NCBI GenBank assembly: GCA_033065855.1
Contig: JAVXUO010002717.1
Location: 764,593-828,592 of the forward strand
Direction: 5' to 3'
DNA length: 64,000 bases
Source of the DNA: Escallonia rubra
Taxonomy: Eukaryota; Streptophyta; Magnoliopsida; Escalloniales; Escalloniaceae
A model generated the notes under the pieces. That model searched no databases, was not told where the DNA came from, and was given only the letters and a program-made list of their open reading frames with translations. The translations under genes and the position numbers were made by a program. Within the stretch, counting starts at the first letter, position 1, and the number at the start of each line of letters is the position of its first letter. This document shows positions 1-10,328 of this stretch, piece after piece.

Positions 1-2404
1 TGTTGCAAACAATTGTTTCTTGTTTTGATGAGAAAACATCGGTAGCCCCAGGTATTTTTCTTTGGGTGAAGCTTTCCTAATTTGTAACTTGCTGCAAATT
101 TCTCGGGTGGTATTCGGCTGGACATTCTTGCTAAAGAAAATGCGGGACTTGCTTCTATTTATGGTTAGGCCTGACCATTCCTCAAACTTTTTAAGACATG
201 TTATTGTAGCATCTGCTTTCGAATTGTTTGCCCTGTAGAAAATTAGCAAATCATCAGCAAAGAGGAGATGTGACACTGTTGGGCTGCCTCTACTTACTTT
301 TATGCCATGAAGACTCTTTTGATTTTCTTCTCTAAGAATAAGGCGAGTAAGGACTTCGGCTCCCAACATAAAGAGGAAAGGCGAGATAGGATCTCCTTGA
401 CGAATTCCCCGCAAAGGCTTGATAAAATCACTCGGCACACCATTGATAAGAGTTGAGAGGGAAGTGGTAATAATGCATTGCTCGACCCAACCAATCCACT
501 TGTCATCAAAGCCAAAGTTTTTCAGCACTAGCAAGATGAAGGGCCATTCCAGTTTATCGTAGGCCTTTTCCATATCAATTTTGATAGCCATGAGTTCATT
601 TTTTTCCTTTTTTTCCCCTCATCGTGTGCCAAAGTTCCTAAACCAAGAGGCTGTTGTCAATGATAAGGCGGTTGGGAACAAAAGCTGCTTAAAGCAGGGA
701 AATAATAGTGTGAAGGATCGATCGGAGTCTTGAGGCCATGATTTTCGAGATGATTTTGTAAGAGAGATTGCACAAGCTGATGGGCCGATACTGTGTAACT
801 GAAGTAGGGCTGTCTTATTTGGGAATGAGAGCAATATGGGTATGGTTTTGCTCCTTAAGAAGGAATCCGGAAGAGAAGAAGGACGTGACGCTGTTTATGA
901 CAACTCTCTTGATGGTTTTCTAGTAGGCTTTGTAGAACAATGTCGTCATTCCATCAGGTCTCGGTGCCTTGTTGGATCTCATAAGGTTAATAGCTTCGCT
1001 TATCTCCTGTTCAGATGGAATTGCACATAACATTCGATTGTCCTCCTCTGACACCGACGGGAGTATTAAGCCTTCGAGATCTGGTGGGATAGCAGGATTA
1101 GCAGAGGTGTACATCTGAGTGAAGTAATCAGATAAGCATTTTCCTATTTCATTTCTATCAGTGACCCAGTTGCCTTCATGTTTGATATAGTCCAAGGCAT
1201 TGCGTCTTCTTCGGATAATGGTTGTAAGGTGGAAAAACTGTGTATTACGGTCTCCCTCTGTAATCTTCTGGTGACGTGATCTGTCCCACCAAATTGTTTC
1301 TTCTCTTTGGAGTTCCTCATCAAGAGCCAATTGCAGATTTTGCTCTTGGACCAAATTTCTAATGGTTGGGTCAGCCTTCTGGGTTTGATCAATGGCTTCA
1401 GAAAGCACTTTTATCTTGGTCTGTATATGCCCGAAATGAGTGCGATTCCATGAGTTTAGAGCCTTCCTTGTGTTCTTTATTTTTTGACAAAGGATAAAAG
1501 GTGGTGAGCCCTAAGTTGGTTGATTCCATGCATGTTTAACCACCAGGCCACATGTACTGTCATGGATCCAGCATGATAAGAATTTGAAGGGCTTAGGTCC
1601 CGATTGGTTGCTACCTGCAGTGTTAAGAGATATCGGATTATGGCCAGACAAGATGGCTGGGAGATGCTGGATGGTAGCATTGGGGAATAGGATGCGCCAC
1701 TGTGGATTGCCAAGGCCTCTGTCCAGTCTCTCACGAATATTAGCCTGAAGCGGCCGCTTGTTCGTCCAAGTGTATGGGTTGCCCGAGAACCCGAGATCAA
1801 CAAGACCTTTTTCACGCATCACCGAAGGAAAGCCTCCATGAGAGGGGGATGCATAAGGTCTACCACCCCTTTTGTCACTGATAGCCAAAATCTCATTAAA
1901 GTCACATATTCCTAACTAGGGCCCTGTAAAAGAGTCAATCATCTTTGAAAGATTATTCCAGAACATCAGTTTCTGGTGACGGTAGGGAGGGCCATAGATC
2001 GCTATAATCATCCATGGTGTATCTGTGGGATCGGAAAAGACTAATCCACTAATGATATTAGCTGAAGTTGAGACTATTTCTAAATCAACTCCTAGCTTCC
2101 AAGCTAGGCAAAGGTCACCTGCTGAATGATCAGGATCAAAATACTGGTGGTACTGAAAGCCAAGAGAGGAGATGAGGGGGGTTAAGGAAGAAGAAGAAAT
2201 CTTGGTTTCAGATAGGAAGAGAATATCTGGGATGGAATTTCGGACAAGCCGGCGTAGGGCCCGGACTTTTTTCAAAGAACCGAGTCCCCGACAATTGAAC
2301 GATGTAACTATCATGGTGGTGGTGGATGGAGGTTGGAACCTCCTTCCATCTGCTAAGGGATGGTAGCATAAGATAGAGCATTTGGTATGGTCGGAGTGGT
2401 GCAA
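1..2404 (-). pseudogene. LINE ORF2: AP endonuclease plus reverse transcriptase, broken, runs off the left edge
   Basis: This is the pol-like ORF of a plant L1-type non-LTR retrotransposon. The N-terminal part (2404-1511) has the apurinic endonuclease look: a start like SFNCRGLG, then LFLSETK, then IYGPPY, a CDFNEI stretch and a RLDRGL motif. The downstream part (1408 to the edge) is reverse transcriptase: NKAPRPDG, ALIPK, YRPISLCN, the AFVPNR region, GIRQGDPISPFLF, and the catalytic FADD near 255. Family role is nicking genomic DNA and priming cDNA on it. In-frame stops interrupt it near 1916, 1511 and 920, with more in the RT, so it is not functional. The ORF1 end overlaps its start by about 50 bases. 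The 3' end lies outside the window. Confidence 0.88.
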
Positions 2405-3229
2405 AGATTCTGTAGCCGAGCTTTCTGTTTGAGATAAAGGTGTTTTCTAGGAATTTTGGTGTTGGACTGGCTTGGTTTTTTGGTGGGGAAAGAGGTTTGG
2501 ATAGGCTGGATATGTAAGAGATTTGGGGTTGGGCTTGGACAGGGGAGATCAAGGTTGGGCCTTAACTTCTTGTGGGGCGAGGTTGGGCTTAAGGTGGATT
2601 TTCTTTTAAGATTAGGGTGACATGAGCAAAGGCTTTGGTTTTGGGCTTCACAACAGGCGGGTTGGTCTACACAAAGAATGGGCTTTACAGGTGACGACAC
2701 AATAAGGGGAGTGAGATGGTTATAACTAACCAGCGAGGGTGGGGCTCCGACAAGAGGGTCAATTTTGTTCTGAGAGAGAGGCTGGAAAGGTTGTTCTGGT
2801 ATGTGAGGTTTAGACGGCAAAGGAGATAGGGTGGCTGATGGGATGGTAGATGGAGGGTGGAAGCTTGTTGTCAGAGGAGAATCAGAGTTGCAGGTACGAT
2901 TAGCTCGGCTGATTGTCTCGGGATGCGGGTCATGATCAGAAATAGCACTGTTTTCCTTTTGCCGCTTCATCGGCGGCGAACTTTCTCATGTGCTGCTTGA
3001 TGGGTGTTCAATTACTCTTGGCTTCCAATTCTGATATTGAGAAATAGGAGTATGATTCCAGAAACTTGCATACTCAGCACGAATCAACAGGTTGTAAGGT
3101 CTTTGTTCTCCTGCAATCTCCCAATTTGCTGATGGGTCTTTTGATCGAAAACACCATTTCTGCACATGCCCGAGATGACCACAACCAAAGCAAAAATTGG
3201 GTAATTTCTCATAACAAAATTGGATCCAT
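2353..3229 (-). pseudogene. LINE ORF1, C-terminal part with CCHC zinc knuckle
   Basis: This is the distal half of the LINE nucleic-acid-binding ORF1. Just inside the break sits a CX2CX4HX4C knuckle (C-FG-C-GHLG-H-VQKW-C), preceded by the usual WIQFCYEKLPNF stretch. A single in-frame TGA at 2986-2988 splits it. After the stop the same frame stays open to 2353 as a Pro/Ser-rich tail, which is typical of plant LINE ORF1. It continues at 13528-14115 on the other side of the Copia-1 insertion. Reading across the insertion with one target copy removed keeps the frame and joins an acidic DND stretch to SWIQ, so the ORF was uninterrupted at this point before insertion. Confidence 0.82.
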
Positions 3230-3234
3230 GAGTC

Positions 3235-4551
3235 TGTAGGTCCCTAAGTACACCTAGAGGGGGGTGAATAGGTGTTTTTCAACTTAAAGTATGAATATAA
3301 AAATTAAGATTACAACGTAAAGACGGATACAGCAATAACAAGATTAACACAGAGATTTATACTGGTTCGGCCCCACCAGCCTACGTCCAGTCCTCGAGCA
3401 CTCCACACAAGGGAGACCTACTCGAGCCTTTCACTAAACCAGCTAGCTTCGGGTGCTAGCTCAAACCTCAGTACAATATCCGAAACCCTTCCTAGGTTTC
3501 CAACAGATTACAAATGAAAAGAGATTACAATTTGAGTACTATAAACAGGCTCCTTCTTGAGCAGAATATACAATGAAAGTTTTAAAGCTAAGCCTTCTTA
3601 GGTGGGAAGATCTAAATTCTTTCAAGAACAAAACCAAGAAGCTTACACAGAACTTTTTCTAAAGTGAACTCACTCAAAAGATAATTGATAAGAACAAGAG
3701 ATTGAGATGAGAGAGTTTTTCAGAGTGAAAATTTGCGCGAGAGAAAAGGTAATAAATGCGCTAACAGATTCCCTATTTATACAGGAAGGAAATAGAGGAC
3801 TGTTAGGTAGAGAAGCCAAACAAGAAGGATTCGACTAAAACATTTTAGCTTCGACTGAAAGTCTTGGCTTCGACTGAAAGTCTTGCCTTCGACTGAAATG
3901 TTTTGCTTCGACTGAAACATTTGACTTCGACTGAAAGTCTTAGCTTCGACTGAAAGATTTTGACTTCGACTAAAATGTTTTGCTTCGACTAAAAGATTTT
4001 GACTTCGACTAAAATGTTTTGCTTCGACTGAAATGTTTTGCTTTGACTGAAACATTTGACTTCGACTGAAAGTCTTAGCTTCGACTGAAAGTCTTAGCTT
4101 CGACTAAAAGATTTTGACTTCGATTAAAAAGTTTTGCTTCGACTAAAAGATTTTGACTTCGACTAAAATGTTTTGCTTCGACTGAAAAGTTTTGCTTCGA
4201 CTGAAAGTCTTAGCTTCGACTCAAATGCTTGACTTCGACTAAAAACACTTGGCTTCGTTCTTTACTAGAATTTCTGTCAGATCCTTTAAGAAAGGCTTTT
4301 TAAAGAAAAGACTAAACAAGAAATATACTTTTGAGATCTTGAATCTTTCTCTGTGTAGTCCAAAGCTTGAGTCCAAAGTCTTTGTCATCCATTGTCAAGG
4401 TCGTGCAAAGTCTGTCAATCTCTGTCATCCATGTCAAGATTATGTCTTTGTTTGATTAAGATAAAACCTGAAATGTTTTACCTTTAGTAATATTGTCAGA
4501 TTAAAGTTTAGATAAGTTAAGTCCGAAATCATCAAAATCAACAAGTCAACA
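3235..4551 (-). repeat. Copia-1 3' LTR
   Basis: 1317 bp; on the plus strand it begins TGTAGGTCCC and ends GTCAACA, so in element orientation it runs TGTTGAC to CCTACA. The U3 holds an array of TTCGACTGAAA-type repeats (3829-4253). A TATAAATA box follows at 3781-3774 in element orientation, then R/U5. Its partner is 12186-13522. Confidence 0.93.
3829..4253 (-). promoter_or_regulatory. U3 repeat array, TTCGACTGAAA type (left LTR)
   Basis: More than twenty copies of a TTCGACTGAAA/TTCGACTAAAA core are spaced by about 18-22 bases, with alternating AGTCTTAGC, ATGTTTTGC and GATTTTGAC spacers. In element orientation the array ends about 50 bases before the TATA box, which is where an enhancer would sit. 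The same array is in the right LTR at 12780-13225, with a different unit number. Regulatory function is inferred from position only. Confidence 0.7.
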
Positions 4552-4720
4552 ATCTCCCCCTTTTTGATGATGACAATATTAAAAGACATACTCCCCCTTA
4601 ATCAGATAACCATCGCATAAAAGAATAATAGAAAGAGCATCTTTAAATAATTAACAGATTTAATACAGATGCATAAAGAAGAACGATAGATTAATACATG
4701 TTCTCCCCCTTTGTCAAAGC
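4552..4720 (-). other. Copia-1 polypurine tract with extra PPT-like blocks
   Basis: Directly inside the 3' LTR the minus strand reads AAAAAGGGGGAGAT, a classical plus-strand primer tract. Two further G5-containing purine blocks occur at about 4590-4600 and 4702-4712. Multiple PPT copies before the 3' LTR are a described feature of sireviruses. Confidence 0.8.
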
Positions 4721-4765
4721 AAAAAGTGGGGGCATCCAGGGCAACAAAGAATGAATAAAGAAAAA

Positions 4766-6772
4766 CTAGGGCCGACGGCGGCGAGAACCTTGGGCAGAGG
4801 ATGAGGGATCATTGGGCGGTGGAGCAGACTGACGAGTACGGGGCGCAGCAGCAGGCGGCGGATCTGTGGTGGGTACTTCAACTACTTCAACAACGCGAGG
4901 AGAGCGCGGCGGCGGAGGATTGTAAGGAAGATGCGGGTTGAAGAACCATTCTTCCCCGTAGTTGCCAGTATGGTGAGAGGGAAAGATATCTGGACGAGTC
5001 ACCCGAAAGCCATGCGCCTGATCGAAAGTCTGATGAGCCAAATAACGGTTCTGTTCAGTCAGTATGCTCGTCGTGAGATGGGCCTGGCGACGATGATCCT
5101 GAAGGGCAACCTCTTGCTGATGGTGAAGGTCATGCTGCATCCGTGTCAGAGTTTCAAGAATGGGGGTTTGATTGAGAGGGAGAGAGGTAAGATTAGCAGT
5201 AAGGTCATTTAGGAGGTTGTGAAAATCTATTTGGTTGGAAAGGAGCTGGGCGGAAGAATGTTGAACCGACTGCTGAAGAGCAGCAAGCTCTTGAAGAAGA
5301 ATGGTGTGGTTATTGGTCACAGAAGCAGCAAGGGTGGTTTGGGATTCGAGAATGAGCTGAATCGAGGTGGAGATGCGAGAAAGGGTGTCAGAGAGGTCGG
5401 GATGATCAGAAGTGAGAAATTCATCAAAATCAAGATTTGAAAAATCGTTTAGAGGGCTGGTGAAGAAAGGATCAGCAGGGTGAGGAGGAGCTGAGGTGGA
5501 AGGGTCAGTAGGAGCAGGAGGTATGAACGGAGGAGAAGGAGGTGGAGGTGGTGAAACAGGTGGGATGGAAGCAGAAGAGGGGGTTGAGGGAATTTCAGGA
5601 GCAGGGAAGGGAACAGGAATGGAAGCTGGGACAGACTGGGAAGGGCGTTCAAGCAGGACAGTGTTGGAGGAGAGATCGGAGCGGATGGTGAAGCCTGCGC
5701 GACGAAGAGAAGTTTCATCGAGCACATGATGACTCGGAAGAGGGATTCGTTCCGAGTTAGAGTTAGGCAAGGGAACATTAAAATGTTCAAAGACTCGAGT
5801 CAAAAGAAGGCCAAAAGGAAGGTTAGCAGAAGATTTGTTTTTGCGGGCATTCATGACAAGCATGATAATGCCGGCAATGTTTAACGGTGAGCCTCGAATA
5901 AAATGAGTGAGAAGAATAATGTCTAAATAGGAGAAAGTGGCATAGGAGCCAGAACGGGCCGAAAGATTGTAACAGAGAATAAGGTGGAGAACGCGGTAAA
6001 GAGGGGACATGTCACTTAAATTGGGTTTACGGGGATGAGTTATAGATGGGTCCCCTAAGAGTGTTTGGGTCTGTTGGAGTGGGGTAAAGGAACTGGTGGT
6101 ACACCAAGTGTTCGCAGTGAAAACGAGAGTAGAAGATTGATTGACAAAACCGAAAATGTGGGCCAAAGTGGTGGCATCTAGACGAATGTGGACCCCATTC
6201 ACATACGAGGTCAGAAAGGTAGGGGGTTGGGCATCAAAGTGCAAATTGGAGTAGAACATGCGCACCAGAGCAGGATAATAAGTGGAGGGGGGAGAGAGAA
6301 TGGAGAGACAGCCCATTCGCTCAAACAGAGCGGTAACACCAAGTTGAGTCATGAGATTGACGTCACTTGGGCGACCGGGGATGACTTCCCGATTGACGAA
6401 AAGGGTATAATATGTAAGTTGGTCTTCGGGAGTAGGAAAGAAATGGGGAATGTGAAGGATATCGGAAGATGAAGTGTATGGGCAAGTTGGGGGTGGGCAG
6501 GATGGTGGAGGGGCAGACGAAGAAGAGGCATGGGGAGGAGGAGGAGGAACTACAGTACCTGAAGAGGACGGTGCTGATGACGGAGGGACAGTTGCGGAGG
6601 TCGTACGGCGTGAAGCAGCGGTGGATGCTTGACGGGTACGAGGACGGGTGGTCGGCGGTGGAGCAGCGACAGCGGCAGGCGCATCATTGGTAGAGGGTGG
6701 AGACCCATCGATTTCTTCGTCAGATTGAATAATGTAGCGACGACGACTTTGATTTCGTTGGTTGGAGGCCAT
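4766..6772 (-). CDS. Copia-1 third ORF: envelope-like / plant-transposon-domain protein
   Basis: A long uninterrupted ORF lies between pol and the 3' LTR on the same strand. I chose the ATG at 6772 (MASNQRNQ; 668 codons). The frame is open further, to an ATG at 6886, but the added 38 residues are a hydrophobic, Cys/Phe-rich stretch lying on a TATA-like sequence. Domains: a basic Pro/Ala/Ser-rich N-terminus, then a folded region with a LVRMFYSNL...YVNGVHIRLD...IFGF pattern. That pattern resembles the putative plant transposon protein domain annotated as envelope-like in Sirevirus ORF3s. Next come a Pro-rich linker, a Gln/Leu-rich probable coiled coil, and a Pro/Ser/Arg-rich tail. I see no clear transmembrane segment from the chosen start. 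Its function is unknown; an envelope role is only a historical label. Confidence 0.72.
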   Translation of the reverse strand: MASNQRNQSRRRYIIQSDEEIDGSPPSTNDAPAAVAAPPPTTRPRTRQASTAASRRTTSATVPPSSAPSSSGTVVPPPPPHASSSSAPPPSCPPPTCPYTSSSDILHIPHFFPTPEDQLTYYTLFVNREVIPGRPSDVNLMTQLGVTALFERMGCLSILSPPSTYYPALVRMFYSNLHFDAQPPTFLTSYVNGVHIRLDATTLAHIFGFVNQSSTLVFTANTWCTTSSFTPLQQTQTLLGDPSITHPRKPNLSDMSPLYRVLHLILCYNLSARSGSYATFSYLDIILLTHFIRGSPLNIAGIIMLVMNARKNKSSANLPFGLLLTRVFEHFNVPLPNSNSERIPLPSHHVLDETSLRRAGFTIRSDLSSNTVLLERPSQSVPASIPVPFPAPEIPSTPSSASIPPVSPPPPPSPPFIPPAPTDPSTSAPPHPADPFFTSPLNDFSNLDFDEFLTSDHPDLSDTLSRISTSIQLILESQTTLAASVTNNHTILLQELAALQQSVQHSSAQLLSNQIDFHNLLNDLTANLTSLPLNQTPILETLTRMQHDLHHQQEVALQDHRRQAHLTTSILTEQNRYLAHQTFDQAHGFRVTRPDIFPSHHTGNYGEEWFFNPHLPYNPPPPRSPRVVEVVEVPTTDPPPAAAPRTRQSAPPPNDPSSSAQGSRRRRP

Positions 6773-6901
6773 GTGGGTCCTTGGAGTGACAGATGGACAA
6801 GAGACAAGAGAGAAACAGAAGGGAAAGTGACAGACACAGTAAAAAAAAAAGGAAACAGTAAAAGGTGAAAGTGAAAAAGGTGGCATATAAATAGGCAGAG
6901 A

Positions 6902-7222
6902 GGTTGAGTCGACTGAAAGGGTTTTAGTCGACTGAAGGTGGACATTTGAGTCGACTGAACTTCGACTTTTAGTCGACTGAAAGGAGTTGAGTCGACTGAA
7001 ACTTGACTTTTAGTCGACTGAAAAGGGGACGATTAGTCGACTGAACTTCGACTTTTAGTCGACTGAAAGGGGTTGAGTCGACTGAAACTTGACTTTTAGT
7101 CGACTGAAAAGGAGACGATTAGTCGACTGAACTTCGACTTTTAGTCGACTGAAAGGGGTTGAGTCGACTGAAACTTGACTTTTAGTCGACTGAAAGGGGA
7201 CGATAAGTCGACTGAAAGGGAA
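6902..7222 (-). promoter_or_regulatory. Internal array of fifteen GTCGAC palindromes before the third ORF
   Basis: Fifteen AGTCGACTGAA-type units lie between the end of pol (7259) and the third ORF. They group into four-unit blocks that repeat every 86 bases (for example 7031 and 7117). In element orientation the array is followed by CCTATTTATATG (6895-6884), a TATA-like stretch about 110 bases before the ATG at 6772. The core resembles the LTR U3 array. I infer an internal promoter or enhancer; nothing here proves transcription. Confidence 0.6.
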
Positions 7223-7258
7223 TTTTTTTAGACAGCTAAAAAGTTAGCTGAGCAAAAA

Positions 7259-10200
7259 CTAACTAAGATCACACATTCCCAAACGACGACGGAGAGAACA
7301 GAAAGATGATTCAGCTAAAGGTTTTGTAAAGATATCGGCGAGCTGATCTTCAGAGCCAACTTTCTTAAGTTCAATTAACCCCTTTTGAACATTGTCGCGA
7401 AGAAAGTGATGACGAATATCTATGTGCTTAGTGCGTGAGTGTTGGACAGGATTTTTACTAATATCTATAGCACTGCTACTGTCGCACATAATAGGAATAA
7501 GCGCTAAAGAGACACCAAAATCTTGTAAAGTTTGACGCATCCATAAAACTTGGGCACAACAGCTTCCAGCTGCAACATATTCCGCTTCGGCGGTGGATAG
7601 AGCCACATATGTCTGTTTCTTACTGTGCCATGAAACTAAAGCATCTCCGAGAAACTGACAAGTACCACTAGTACTTTTACGATCAACAAGACAGCCCGCA
7701 TAATCAGAATCAGAAAAGCCAACTAGATCTATTGAAGAATTACGAGGATACCAGAGACCTAAGTTTAGAGTACCAGAGAGATATTTAAAAATGCGTTTAA
7801 CTGCAGATAAATGAGATTCTTTGGGACAGGCTTGAAAACGGGCACAGATGCAAACACTAAACATAATGTCAGGTCTAGATGCAGTAAGATAAAGTAAACT
7901 GCCAATCATACCACGAAAAAGTTTACTGTCGACATCTTTACCATTTTCATCTTTGATAAGATTGACGCTGGGAGAAATAGGAGTACCTCGAGGTTTAGCA
8001 TTTTCCAAGCCAAACCTTTTCAAAAGTTCTCGAGTATACTTAGACTGATTGATAAAAATTCCTTCTTTGGACTGCTTGATTTGAAGTCCAAGAAAAAAAT
8101 GTAAGTTCACCCATCATGCTCATCTCAAATTCCCTGCGCATATTCTCGGCAAATTCTTGACATAGATCATTGTTAGTGGCACCAAAAATAATGTCATCAA
8201 CATATATTTGAACTATTAAAATATGGGAACTACGAGTTTTTGTAAAAAGAGTAGTATCGACTTTGCCACGAGAGAAACCATGATCAATGAGGAAGCTGCT
8301 GAGACGATCGTACCAAGCTCGAGGAGCTTGTTTAAGACCGTACAAAGCCTTTTTCAATTTAAAGACATGATTAGGGTATTTTTCATTTTCAAAACCGGGA
8401 GGTTGTTTAACAAAAACTTCCTCCTGTATTACCCCATTCAAGAAAGCACTTTTCACGTCCATTTGAAAAAGTTTGAAGTTCAAATGACATGAGAATGCCA
8501 AAAGAATACGGATAGCTTCAAGTCGTGCAACAGGGGCAAAGGTTTCATCAAAATCAACCCCTTCGACTTGATTGTATCCTTGAGCAACTAGTCTAGCTTT
8601 GTTACGAACAATATGGCCATCTTCATCAAGTTTGTTTCGAAAAACCCACTTGGTTCCAATGACCTTTTGTTGAACAGGAGCCGGAACTAGTGTCCAAACT
8701 TCGCTTCGCTCAAATTGATTCAATTCATCTTGCATGGCAAGAATCCACTCAGAATCATTTAGAGCCTCTGAAATGTTTTTAGGCTCTATTTGAGAAAGAA
8801 AAGCAAAATCCTTACAGAAGAGATTTACCGTAGACCGAGTTGTAACTCCGCGTTCCACATTGCCTATAACTTGTTCTAATGGATGACTAGAAGAATATTT
8901 CCAACTTTTTGGAAGTGGCAGAGTTTCATCGTTATTGTTGTGAGAAGTTGAACACTCCCCCTCAGTTGAGGAGACGTTAAGATTGTTGTTCAAATCCATG
9001 GAGAGTTCTTCATCATCATCACCTGCAATCTTACTCGATTTTTCAACATTAGATTCTTCAAATACAACATGCATAGATTCTTCAATGGTCATAGACTTGC
9101 GGTTATAAATTCTATATGCTCTACTCTTTAGTGAATAACCAAGAAATATTCCCTCGTCAGACTTCGCATCGAACTTTCCTAAATTCTCACGATTGTTCAA
9201 AATAAAACATTTGCAACCGAAAACCCTGAAATAATCGATTTTTGGTTTTCGATTAGAGAACAGTTCGTAAGGAGTTTTATCAAGAATTGGTCTGATGAGT
9301 ACTCTATTCAACACGTAACAGGAAGTGCTGACGGCTTCTGCCCAAAAATATTTTGGCAAAGAGTTTTCCTGAAGCATAGTTCTGGCCATTTCTTGAAGAG
9401 TACGATTCTTTCTCTCAACAACTCCATTTTGTTGGGGTGTCCGAGGGGCAGAAAACTCATGTGAAATGCCATTTTGAATACAAAAAGGGATAAAGTCTTT
9501 TTCAAATTCACCGCCATGATCACTTCGAATTTTGACAAGCTTCAACTCCTTCTCATTTTGAAGCTGTTTAACAAGACTGAAATTTTTTTCAAACGCTTCA
9601 TCTTTACGAGTTAAAAAAAGAACCCAGGTGTATCTTGAAAAATCGTCAACAATGACGAAGGCATAAAATTTTCCACCAAGGCTAGCATTTCTAGTAGGGC
9701 CAAAAAGATCTAAATGAAAGAGTTGAAGAGGACGAGAGGTTGAAACAACATTTTTGGCTTGAAAAGAAGTTTTTGACTGTTTACCATATTGACAGGCATC
9801 ACAGATTTTATCCTTGATAAACCTCAAATTTGGTAAGCCTCTGACAAGATCTTTCGAGAGAAGTTTCTTGATTAGATCCATGTGAACATGACCTAATCTA
9901 CGATGCCACAACCAAATATCATTGTGCTGAACAGAAAGACATACTTCACGGGAATGGTCAGATGCATCAAAAGATAGAGTATAAATGTTACCATCTCTTT
10001 TACCGATCAGCGTACTCCCATCCGAGGCATGACTGATAAGACATTTTTCGCCTTCAAACTGAACTTTGTGTCCACTATCGATTAGTTGACTGATACTTAT
10101 CAAATTAAACTTTAAACCGTCAACTAAAGATACGTTGTCAATAGAAATGGAGCCGGTGCCAATTTTACCTTTACCGATGATCTTACCATTTGAGTTGTCT

Positions 10201-10328
10201 CCAAAAGTAACAAGCCCGCCATTTTTCGGAGTGATGTGAGAGAAAAGAGAACGATCACCTGTCATATGTCTTGAACAACCGCTGTCGAGAATCCATTTGT
10301 TGCAGTCTACCCTTGCTTTCAAGCATAC
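7259..10328 (-). CDS. Copia-1 pol: protease-integrase-RT-RNase H, one frameshift
   Basis: The frame opens right after a TAG at 10331-10329, in the +1 frame relative to gag. Domains in order: aspartic protease DSG (WILDSGCSRH, about residue 15); GAG-pre-integrase HHCC zinc finger (HRRLGH...CDACQ, about 140-178); integrase core D-D-E (DLFGP, SDHGGEF, VERKN, about 205-305); RT (MDVKSAFLNG about 622, YVDD about 705); RNase H (SDSDYAG, TAEAEY, KHIDIRHHFLRD). The end DIFTKPL...LRRRLGM is the usual C-terminus. A run of seven A (8093-8099, plus strand) shifts the frame between RT and RNase H. One extra base there would explain it, so this copy's RNase H is uncoupled unless the run is a sequencing error. 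Confidence 0.93.

Noticed and set aside
3777..4055. Repetitive 92-residue open frame over the U3 array
   Set aside because: Product of the tandem repeat read in one frame, low complexity, not conserved in length between LTRs.
3829..4253. CRISPR-like array (short repeats with spacers)
   Set aside because: Spacers are themselves repetitive, the DNA is plant nuclear, and the array sits in an LTR.
5449..5790. Leu/Pro-rich frames overlapping the third ORF of Copia-1
   Set aside because: Shadow frames of a Pro/Ser-rich gene; the main frame has the recognisable domain.
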